A DNA stretch of 64,000 bases from Diplonema japonicum (taxonomy: Eukaryota > Euglenozoa > Diplonemea > Diplonemida > Diplonemidae): assembly GCA_964019335.1 (NCBI GenBank), contig OZ025711.1, forward strand, positions 1-64,000, read 5' to 3'. Below, piece after piece: positions 19,356-26,889 of the stretch (position 1 is its first letter; every line of letters starts with the position of its first letter). The position numbers were made by a program, and so were the translations under genes. The notes under the pieces are model-generated. The model was not told the DNA's origin. It did no database searches and was given only the letters and a program-made list of their open reading frames with translations.

Positions 19356-20524
19356 ATTTGTTTATGTAGAGTGTAGTAATAAAGCACCTTTATTGGAATT
19401 TTTTTTTTTTTTTTCCCGGTTGAGGGGGGAATAGAGAGCCCATGTCATTTACGAAGGTGCGGGAGTAAATAAAAAAAAAAGGGGGGCAAGTTCTACCTGA
19501 ATTTATTTTTTTTTCCCCCCCTCACTTTTTCTTTCGTTTTTGTCCCCCATTTCCTCCGGCGATTCCATTCTTTTGGAGGGAAGGAGGCATTGCAAAGATA
19601 AAGGGTAAGGGATCAAGGAGAAGAGAGAAAAAAAAAAAAAAAAGGGAAGAAAAAAAAAAAGGGATAGAAGCCTCAATAATTTTTCATCCCCTCACCCCGC
19701 GGCCCTTTGTCTTCTCTTTCACAAACAAAACTAAGGGGCGGCTTATAAGAAAACAGAAGAACATGTTAGAGCTCCCTGACCCCCCGCGTCACATGTAAAA
19801 ATATTTTAAAAAAAACGTCGATTTTTAATTAAAAAAAGAACGCACTAAGAAAAAAAAAATTGGATCTCTCATTCCCTGCCTCTACTCTACAGAAACTGTG
19901 TCTTTTTTTTCTTTTTTTCATTTCCTTTTTTTTTTACCCCCCTCCTTCTTTGTTCTTTTTTTTTTCTACTCGTCCGTTCCCAACAAAACGTGTGGCCTGT
20001 TTTTTTTTCTTTTTTTTTTTCCCTTTTTTTTTCTCCTTTTTTTTTTTCTCTCTCTCTTTTTTTTTTCTTTCTTCAAGCGTTCTTTTGTTTCTTTTTTTTT
20101 CTTCCACCCACCTTGTGAATGAGGACGGTACAAATAGTCGTTTCACAAGTACAAATCCTGAGATAAATACCACCATCTCAACTGGGCAGCACTTGTTGAA
20201 TTCAAAACTCGATCTATTTTTTGCGGTGCGCTGCTTGGTGTCCACCGTGGGTCGGGGATCCTACACGTGCCGGAGCCGTTGGGTTTGCCCCAGCCATAGA
20301 TGGCATCTGTGCTCAACAAAAAAAATATAAAAAAAAAAAAGGAGAACGAAAAAAAAAGACAAATATCGGAAGGAGGGGGGAAAAAAAGGGGGGGGGGGGA
20401 AATATATAAAAAAAAAAGAATAAACTTTTCATCTCCAAGATAAAAATTTCCCTCATTTTTTTTTTCTTTTGCATCTCACACTCAAGTAAATTGAAAATAA
20501 AAAAAAAAAAAAAAAAAAAAAATC
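19356..20524. other. Intergenic region, mostly homopolymer
   Basis: Long T/C- and A-rich tracts. About 20110-20310 has normal complexity but no frame with supportable coding character and no RNA motif I recognise. Confidence 0.6.
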
Positions 20525-21433
20525 TCACTCGTTCTTGCGTCTGGAGTGTTGTTGTTGCTGTTTAGGGCTGCCGCTTCCGCGGATAGAGAACATCGCCTTC
20601 AAAGATCTCGTGAAGGACGTAACAGTGGACGACGCCGATCGAGAAGAAGCTCCTGCGTGTACAGGGGTCTGGGCCTTGCGTGCCTTATTCGACCCACTCA
20701 TGGAAGACATCCCAGTTCGCGGCGCAGGCGAGTGGAATGAAAAATCATCTGTGTATGCAACATTCTCATCATCAAGCTCGTCAAAGAAGGAAGGCGCTGC
20801 AGGCGCTGTAGAAGACCTCGTTTCCTGTGGTGGTGCCACCCCTGCCGGTGCCGCCCGCTTCCTCCTAAAGTTCGCTGTCAACCGTGACCCATAAAGCTCT
20901 AAAAACTCCGGCTTACTACCCAACTCCATGCACGCCTGCAAAACCTCCTTAGTGCTCCCTATAGGTACGACAAGAACGGTATTAGGGGGAAGTGTGTCCA
21001 TATCTTGATTCATTTTTAACTGATTCACATCTTGAATAATCTCAATTGTGGATTTATACCGCAGCGCGAGTTTCATTAAGCTGTCGCCTGATTCCAGGGA
21101 GTGAAGCAGACAGATATCATCGTATTTTGAGGCGTTTTCGGGTAGCGCGGGTGAGGAGGGGATGTCAACCTCTGTTTCCTTCCTGTTCCCCGAGCAGCCT
21201 TCTAGTGTTATGTGGTGGGGCGAGTCGTACTCTACCACCACGTCCGACCTCATTGGTGCGCTGGCTTTTCGCTGCGAGACCCCAGACTGTTTCATCTGTT
21301 GGTTCCTTGTTTCCTTCTTGACAGGTAGTCTAGTCTCTTTGCCTTGCTTCTTCTTCCCGCCCCCCGTCGAGGTCGACTCGGTTTGCCAAGGGTTCCACGG
21401 TGTGCTCCCCACCTGAGCATGTCTTTTCATCAT
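20525..21433 (-). CDS. LysM-domain protein
   Basis: A 302-residue frame starting with the double Met at 21433 (MMKRHAQ). The upstream continuation is poly-Lys from an A run and is rejected. Residues about 105-156 form one LysM domain (HSLESGDSLMKLALRYKSTI...VNQLKMNQ...LPPNTVLVVP), the fold that binds N-acetylglucosamine polymers in bacteria and is found in intracellular LysMD/OXR-type proteins of eukaryotes. There is no signal peptide or membrane segment, so an intracellular role is more likely. The N-terminus is basic, the C-terminus Ser/Ala-rich and ends in a short Gln run with basic residues (KQQQQHSRRKNE). Confidence 0.82.
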   Translation of the reverse strand: MMKRHAQVGSTPWNPWQTESTSTGGGKKKQGKETRLPVKKETRNQQMKQSGVSQRKASAPMRSDVVVEYDSPHHITLEGCSGNRKETEVDIPSSPALPENASKYDDICLLHSLESGDSLMKLALRYKSTIEIIQDVNQLKMNQDMDTLPPNTVLVVPIGSTKEVLQACMELGSKPEFLELYGSRLTANFRRKRAAPAGVAPPQETRSSTAPAAPSFFDELDDENVAYTDDFSFHSPAPRTGMSSMSGSNKARKAQTPVHAGASSRSASSTVTSFTRSLKAMFSIRGSGSPKQQQQHSRRKNE

Positions 21434-21494
21434 TTTTGCAAACTTTCTTTTTTTTGTTGTGGAATAGTGGGATGGGGAGGGGGGGGGGGGATCT

Positions 21495-21539
<45 letters not shown>

Positions 21540-21543
21540 TGGA

Positions 21544-21720
21544 GGTGATGTATTACACATGGTTGTCCCACGCCGCGCCAGGGCCTGAAGGCTGCACAGC
21601 TGGGTTAGAATATGTGTACCGCAGCAAGGGGCTTGCGCCTCCTGTTGGCTTGCTTTACGAGCCGATCAGCGGGGAGCTGTGCACCATCAGCAAGGTGCCT
21701 CCCATCCAAGTGTCGGTCGA
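21544..21720 (-). ncRNA. H/ACA-like small RNA, copy 1 (family V)
   Basis: One of three copies, each exactly 177 nt. On the minus strand: 5' hairpin CGACCGA...TCGGCTCG with upper stems GGGAG/CTCCC and GCACC/GGTGC around an internal pocket; an H-box candidate AAAGCA (ANANNA); a 3' hairpin TACACAT/ATGTGTA with inner stem CCCA/TGGG; then ACA three nucleotides before TCA. The plus strand is open for 59 codons, so a protein exon is the alternative reading. Confidence 0.5.
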
Positions 21721-21811
21721 TGTGTATGGTTTGACCTCATTGGTCGTCTTTTGTTATTATTATTATTGTTATTTTAGCTAATCAACCCTCTCTTCCCTTT
21801 TTTGGGGGTGA

Positions 21812-21908
21812 TCAGGCCTGTTGAGTTTGACATAATTTTTGTGGTTTAGCTCCACACGGAGGTCAGTGACAGTGATCTCCATAAAGCCGAAACAATGTTA
21901 TGCATCAT
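21812..21908 (-). ncRNA. Box C/D snoRNA-like gene, copy 1 (family A)
   Basis: Minus strand: ATGATGC (box C with one mismatch) to CTGA (box D), 97 nt, with an internal CTGA as box D'. The guide before box D is GTCAAACTCAACAGG, complementary to CCUGUUGAGUUUGAC. Nearly the same sequence (CCUGUUGAGCUUGAC) is universal in eukaryotic large-subunit rRNA. The fifth nucleotide upstream of box D pairs with the G of CCUG, the predicted 2'-O-methylation site. Confidence 0.7.
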
Positions 21909-21992
21909 GTGTAGTTTGCAGGGGGGAGGGGGGACAAAAAAACCATAAAAGCTTCGGGTGTTCACAAAGAGACCTTCACTATATCACATGTA

Positions 21993-22072
21993 TCAGCAGC
22001 TTATGTGGAAACGTTCGTATCATTCAATTGTCAAACTCGAAAGATGGTGATTTAGTTTTTGTTTGTCATCAC
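21993..22072 (-). ncRNA. Box C/D snoRNA-like gene, copy 1 (family H)
   Basis: Minus strand: GTGATGA (perfect box C) to CTGA (box D), 80 nt. An internal segment, TCACCATCTTTCG (22038-22050), is complementary to CGAAAGAUGGUGA, part of a very conserved LSU rRNA sequence (CCCGAAAGAUGGUGAACUAUG). Flanks CACA and TGTG could form the terminal stem. Confidence 0.7.
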
Positions 22073-22134
22073 TTGTGTTGTATTTCTACTGGTTTTTCTT
22101 GCAGCCGAAAAAAAAAAAAAGAGGGTGGATACGA

Positions 22135-22231
22135 TCAGGCCTGTTGAGTTTGACATAATTTTTGTGGTTTAGCTCCACACGGAGGTCAGTGACAGTGATC
22201 TCCATAAAGCTGAAACAATTTCATGCATCAT
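22135..22231 (-). ncRNA. Box C/D snoRNA-like gene, copy 2 (family A)
   Basis: 97 nt, same boxes and same LSU-rRNA guide as the copy at 21812. It is followed in transcription order by a family H copy. A further conserved block (GGTGTGTTCACAAAGAGAC, 22293-22345 region) precedes it and is unassigned. Confidence 0.7.
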
Positions 22232-22375
22232 GTGTAGTTTGCAAAAGGAAAAACAAAAAAGCCACAAAAAGCATCCCTCTGGGGTTTAAAGAAAAGCATT
22301 GGGTGTGTTCACAAAGAGACTTTCACTATATCACTTGTGTCATCATAGGGGTACCGGTTTCAGGTGTGTCACACA

Positions 22376-22552
22376 GGTGATGTATTACACATGGTTGTCC
22401 CACGCCGCGTCAGGGCCTGAAGGCTGCACAGCTGGGTTAGAATATGTGTACCGCAGCAAGGGGCTTGCACTCCCTGTTGGCTTGCTTTACGAACCGATCA
22501 GCGGGGAGCTGTGCACCATCAGCAAGGTGCCTCCCATCCAAGTGTCGGTCGA
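22376..22552 (-). ncRNA. H/ACA-like small RNA, copy 2 (family V)
   Basis: 177 nt, no indels relative to the other copies; stems of both hairpins and the H and ACA boxes are kept. The GCAAG/CTTGC mini-stem between hairpins is also kept although neighbouring bases changed. Confidence 0.5.
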
Positions 22553-22685
22553 AGAATGTTGGGGGAAATGATGTGTTTGGTCTCTTCTTCCTTCAGGCGT
22601 CCTGCCACATACCGCAGGTACCCTTAAATGTCTCTTTTTTTTTTTTTTTTTTTTTTTCCCGCTCTCCCTTCCTTTTGGGTTTTGA

Positions 22686-22782
22686 TCAGGCCTGTTGAGT
22701 TTGACATAATTTTTGTGGTTTAGCTCCACACGGAGGTCAGTGACAGTGATCTCCATAAAGCTGAAACAATTTCATGCATCAT
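22686..22782 (-). ncRNA. Box C/D snoRNA-like gene, copy 3 (family A)
   Basis: 97 nt, identical boxes and guide to copy 2 (GTCAAACTCAACAGG before box D). Confidence 0.7.
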
Positions 22783-22939
22783 GTGTAGTTTGCAAAAGGA
22801 AAACAAAAAGACATTCACAACCACAAAAAGCCTCCCTCTGGGGTTTAAAGAAAAGCATTGGGTGTGTTCACAAAGAGACCTTCACTATATCACTTGTGTC
22901 ATCACAGGGCGGGTGTCCCTCCCTCGTGTCCACAGTCCA

Positions 22940-23019
22940 TCAGCAGCTTATGTGGAAACGTTCGTATCATTCAATTGTCAAACTCGAAAGATGGTGATTT
23001 AGTTTTTGTTTGTCATCAC
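22940..23019 (-). ncRNA. Box C/D snoRNA-like gene, copy 2 (family H)
   Basis: 80 nt, identical in boxes and in the CGAAAGATGGTGA complement (22985-22997) to the copy at 21993. Confidence 0.7.
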
Positions 23020-23080
23020 TTGTGTTGTATTTCTACTGGTTTTTCTTGCAGTCGAAAAAAAAAAAAGAGGGTGGATACGA

Positions 23081-23177
23081 TCAGGCCTGTTGAGTTTGAC
23101 ATAATTTTTGTGGTTTAGCTCCACACGGAGGTCAGTGACAGTGATCTCCATAAAGCTGAAACAATTTCATGCATCAT
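23081..23177 (-). ncRNA. Box C/D snoRNA-like gene, copy 4 (family A)
   Basis: 97 nt, same boxes and guide as the other family A copies. The sequence beyond box C (plus strand TTTGCAAAAG) diverges after a few bases, which marks the gene edge. Confidence 0.7.
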
Positions 23178-23294
23178 GTGTAGTTTGCAAAAGCAAGTGA
23201 AAATACAAGCCACAAAAAGCATCCCTCTGGGGTTTAAAGAAAAGCATTGGGTGTGTTCACAAAGAGACCTTCACTATATCACTTGTGTCACACA

Positions 23295-23471
23295 GGTGAT
23301 GTATTACACATGGTTGTCCCACGCCGCGTCAGGGCCTGAAGGCTGCACAGCTGGGTTAGAATATGTGTACCGCAGCAAGGGGCTTGCGCCCCCTGTTGGC
23401 TTGCTTTACGAACCGATCAGCGGGGAGCTGTGCACCATCAGCAAGGTGCCTCCCATCCAAGAGTCGGTCGA
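23295..23471 (-). ncRNA. H/ACA-like small RNA, copy 3 (family V)
   Basis: 177 nt, first in transcription order in the array, just downstream of the RING gene. Same two-hairpin fold; the outer 5' stem is CGACCGA/TCGGTTCG, with one bulge. Confidence 0.5.
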
Positions 23472-23612
23472 TTTGTTATTGTAAAAAAAAAAAAAGAAGA
23501 TGTCTTTGAGGCAACCTGCAGTATGTGACAGGATCGCCTAAAAAAGATAATCTTCCTTCAAATTTTCATTGAATCGCAATAAGAATAATATATAAAAAAA
23601 AAAAAAAAAAAT

Positions 23613-24467
23613 CTACGATAAGAAAACAACCGTGTGCTCGACAGCCTCGGCACGGCAGACAGGACAGACACACGCCCCCGTTTCGGATAACTTTTCAAAG
23701 CAGGCGTTGCAAAGCACTAAATGCTTACAGGGCATCAGCAGGATGGTGGAGGGGTACTCCGTGCAGCAGATACAAAGGTGTTTTGAGGCCGCTTCCGATA
23801 ATCGTGCGTCTATGGCCGCCTGCACGCACTGTATAGAAGAGATGAGAAGATCACGGTGCTCACAGAGCTGAGAGGAGGTTAGATGAGAGAGGGTGTCTCC
23901 GTAATGAGTTGCAAGGACCTTCTTGAGGTGTTGACTCTGCGACTGCGCCGTTATTAACCTGAGCTTGCATTCTAAAATATACGTGACTGTGGTCGGGAGG
24001 CTCGAGTGGGGGGAGAGATATTTTTTAAGGTCGTTCTGATGCGTCTCGTCCCCGAGTTCGATGAGGACTGTTGATTTTTCATCGTTGTCAGGATTGACGT
24101 GAAGCGCGCAGTAGCCCGAGACCGACTTAAGCTTTACAACGACTGCCCTTTCTGTAAGGCCAACTGCATCGATTTCAGATGTCCCAAGTGACACCCTTGC
24201 ACCGCCTCCTTCTTCCGTGACCACACCCATGGATATAGAGCCTTCGCTGTCCACTTCCATCCAGGATTTTCTTGCGGATTGATAGCCACCTAGTACCACC
24301 GATTTGCATACTACCTTTACCTCGCATTTCGTAGGCGCTGCATCTTGGAGCAGCAACGGGGGTGGGACTGAGCTTATATGCTGCGAGGTGTTCTGTTGTT
24401 GCCGGTTTCTCTTTGCTGATGTGGGAGTGCTGGAGAACGGTGATCTTAAGCCTTGTTTGCGTTTCAT
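23613..24467 (-). CDS. RING-finger protein, probable E3 ubiquitin ligase
   Basis: A 284-residue protein. The C-terminal 50 residues are a C3HC4 RING of the IAP/MDM2/neuralized type: CICC, then C-x-H (PCKHLVLC), NACF, and CPVC, followed by a short hydrophobic end (HTVVFLS). Such C-terminal RINGs recruit E2 enzymes and often dimerise. The middle (about 45-200) has no domain I recognise; it contains beta-like stretches (KCEVKVVCKSVVLGGYQ, AVVVKLKSVSGYCALHV) and could be a substrate-binding domain. The N-terminus is basic and Ser/Gln-rich, possibly a nuclear signal (MKRKQ, KRNRQQQ). The start ATG is preceded by an A run. Confidence 0.88.
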   Translation of the reverse strand: MKRKQGLRSPFSSTPTSAKRNRQQQNTSQHISSVPPPLLLQDAAPTKCEVKVVCKSVVLGGYQSARKSWMEVDSEGSISMGVVTEEGGGARVSLGTSEIDAVGLTERAVVVKLKSVSGYCALHVNPDNDEKSTVLIELGDETHQNDLKKYLSPHSSLPTTVTYILECKLRLITAQSQSQHLKKVLATHYGDTLSHLTSSQLCEHRDLLISSIQCVQAAIDARLSEAASKHLCICCTEYPSTILLMPCKHLVLCNACFEKLSETGACVCPVCRAEAVEHTVVFLS

Positions 24468-25070
24468 TTTTTTTTCTTCTTCTTCTTCTTCTTCCCCCTG
24501 TCAGAAATAGGAGAGAAATAGAGGGGGGTGTAATGAAAAAGACTTTTAACAAGAAAGAGAAAAAAAGGGGGGGGGACCGCAATAATGGGTACCCCAGACG
24601 GGGAGGGGGAGAAGGAGGAGGAGGGGGGGGGTTTTTTTCTTTTCCCTCTTCGAGGCGCAAGGCTCTGGATTGATTCATGCAATAGTAATATTATATGTCA
24701 TAGCTATTCTGTTTTTTTTTTTTTTTTTTTTTTTTTTTCCCCTCATTTTTTTTTTTTTTTTTTTTTCCATTTCCCCCCCCTTTTTCTTCTCCCTCTGGAA
24801 AGAGACCCGCTTGGAAAAAAGTTTTAGATGGAATGGTAACGTTTTATAGGAAAACGAGATTTAGGGCGGGTAGGGGGGGGGAAGAAGTGTAAATTAGCTA
24901 TTTATTTCTTTCTTTCTTTTTTTTACTTTTTTTTTTGAGGGGGGAAGGCGACGGAGCAACACAAAAGAAGAGATAGGGAAAAGAAGAAGAAAAAACGAAT
25001 GAAAGATTGCTTCCGTCCCCCCCTATGCAGGGTGTAGGACACTCCTGCTTTTTTTTTTTTTTCCTTCTCC
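24468..25070. other. Low-complexity intergenic spacer
   Basis: Repeated GAA/TTC triplets, G runs and poly-T runs, with no gene seen. Confidence 0.75.
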
Positions 25071-25300
25071 TCATCCCTTGATGGTCGTTGCACTCGCACA
25101 TGAAGGCGAAGGTATCTCATTATCCATGGGGTTGTTCACAGGGGAAGCCAAACAGCACCTGGCCATCTTGACAGTTCTCAAGCGTGCGGGGTGCGAGTGT
25201 TCTTGCTCCAGGTCCCTATAGTGCCGTCGCTTCTTCGGTGCACCCAGCCGAGAGAGCCGCCTTCCCACGCGGGCATTACGCGCGCGAGAACATGCAACCC

Positions 25301-25304
<4 letters not shown>
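25071..25304 (-). CDS. Small basic protein with N-terminal acylation motif
   Basis: A 77-residue frame starting MGVACS directly after a long poly-A run, as at many start sites here. Met-Gly-x-x-Cys-Ser fits N-myristoylation followed by palmitoylation, which would anchor the protein to a membrane. The rest is rich in Arg and Lys (VGRRLSRLGAPKKRRHY) with a Cys pair (ARCC) and a Pro/Ser tail. No family is recognised. It is short and the call rests on composition and start context. Confidence 0.5.
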
Positions 25305-25339
<35 letters not shown>

Positions 25340-25425
25340 CCCGTAGTTTTTTACTCACATTTCCGTTTCTCCTGGATTTTTTTTTTGAGAAAAGTAGGGA
25401 GGGGGGAAAAAAAAATTTTTTTTTT

Positions 25426-26889
25426 CTACTTCAACCCCAACAATATTAACCCGGCCGCCCCTGGAAGCAACAACACCACCGACATCACAATACCGTAGAA
25501 ATTGTCGAATAGTACTTGATACACCGACGTGAGCTTCTCGGGGCAAAACCGCCCCCATTCGCAACCCTTGTCCAGCACCGGGAAGAACCCAGACTCGTTG
25601 AAAAACAGAAAATTCCTCGTGAGATGATACGATTGCGACCGAGGGGTGTATGCGTACGAGGCCGTCTCAGGCTGGGGGAAAACTATCGCGTTCAAAATAG
25701 TAAATACCGTTAAATGGAAGGAGGTACCGGTTGTCGAGCCCTTAGTGAGCCCGGAGGTTACGTACTGGGGAAAACACACGATCGGGTCGTACTTTGAACA
25801 GATATCCCCTTCTGCGTAAAGGTGATGATCGCCTCCTACAAACGAAACCCGGAATTTTTTCGCGCTTGCGTGGGAAAAAAGAATGGATAAAACTTCGTTG
25901 ATTTCCTGCTCGAAAACTTCAAGGCCAGGGTACCTTTCACGTTCCCAAACATCGGCGATTTCAGACATTTTTCGCCCGATGAACAAAAGAGGTATTTGAG
26001 TGGCGAAGACGATGTGTTCAAACCCATTGTCAATGTGTTCCTCCAACCTCCGTTTCAAAAACGAAATCTGCCTCGGCCCGAAAAATGTTCTCACCGTGGA
26101 TGTTTCTCGCAATCTTTCAAAACGGCCGTCAAGTACCACCAACAGCGTACTAGAATGTATCCTCTTTGAAAAGTATACAGGTGTCTCGGTGTCCAAAGGA
26201 AAATGTAAATCCTTATGAAGCTGTACCTGGTACAAAAAGTAAGCTTTTAGGCCGGCGGAAATCAGTTTCGGCCGATAATTCTTTACGGTCATCCAGTGAT
26301 CAATGTTTGAGATAACATCATGGTCGTCACCGATCATAAAATTCTGTGAGGTTCGCAAAAGGAGAGACATGTCTGGTGAGTTCCATGTTTTGTGGTATTT
26401 TTGTCGGAATAGTTGGTACAAATCTGATTCATCCAAGGTGGTGTTGTTGTGTGCGATATCGTCAGCGTAGATTTGATCACCGAGATGAACAACAAGGTCT
26501 CTTGTGTGAAAATTTGCGTTCATGAAGGGCAGCATTCCACCGTCTGTGTCCTCCGTGTTGCGGTTGCATGATGCGAATATCACACCAGATCCCTTGGTTA
26601 TTAATATGGGGACGGTGGTCTTCCCATCGGATATTTCGCCTTTGTGCGGTTTGTTGTTTATGTCCAGGCCTCTTGCGACAACGAGCTCCGGGTCGTTGCC
26701 CGTGAGGCTGACCTTGATCTCCGGTAGCTTTTCGATTTTAATTGTGATATTTTCTATTGGTTTCAAACTGTCCACTAGAATCCTTTGCGCGGTGTCATTT
26801 TCACACCTTGTACCCAAAACAACCAGAAATGGTGACACCGGAACGCACAAGCCGATCGTTGTTACAATATGTAACAATTTTATTTTCAT
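25426..26889 (-). CDS. PhoD-like metallophosphatase, membrane-anchored
   Basis: A 487-residue protein. The N-terminus is a hydrophobic signal segment (LLHIVTTIGLCVPVSPFLVVLG) and the C-terminus a membrane segment (FYGIVMSVVLLLPGAAGLILLG). Between them are the metal-binding motifs of the PhoD/calcineurin-like superfamily: HLGDQIYADD (about 134-143), GDDHDV (about 185-190) and GGDHHLYAEG (about 349-358). Many N-glycosylation sequons (NIT, NNTT, NESG) support a luminal or surface location. The expected activity is hydrolysis of phosphoesters at a two-metal site. The substrate cannot be inferred. No introns. Confidence 0.88.
   Translation of the reverse strand: MKIKLLHIVTTIGLCVPVSPFLVVLGTRCENDTAQRILVDSLKPIENITIKIEKLPEIKVSLTGNDPELVVARGLDINNKPHKGEISDGKTTVPILITKGSGVIFASCNRNTEDTDGGMLPFMNANFHTRDLVVHLGDQIYADDIAHNNTTLDESDLYQLFRQKYHKTWNSPDMSLLLRTSQNFMIGDDHDVISNIDHWMTVKNYRPKLISAGLKAYFLYQVQLHKDLHFPLDTETPVYFSKRIHSSTLLVVLDGRFERLRETSTVRTFFGPRQISFLKRRLEEHIDNGFEHIVFATQIPLLFIGRKMSEIADVWERERYPGLEVFEQEINEVLSILFSHASAKKFRVSFVGGDHHLYAEGDICSKYDPIVCFPQYVTSGLTKGSTTGTSFHLTVFTILNAIVFPQPETASYAYTPRSQSYHLTRNFLFFNESGFFPVLDKGCEWGRFCPEKLTSVYQVLFDNFYGIVMSVVLLLPGAAGLILLGLK

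Noticed and set aside
20110-20310. Normal-complexity stretch considered as tRNA, 7SL or snRNA
   Set aside because: No cloverleaf, A/B boxes or conserved snRNA motif could be found; the short frames are not convincing.
21698-21715. Minus-strand ACTTGGATGGGAG resembling 5S rRNA
   Set aside because: The match is 13 nt only; the conserved block starts 8 nt upstream and none of the remaining 5S sequence is present. It belongs to the V family hairpin.
22487-22756. Minus-strand frame starting MEITVTDLRVELNHKNYVKL
   Set aside because: It lies over the family A RNA, whose guide and boxes explain the conservation, and it runs into poly-Lys.
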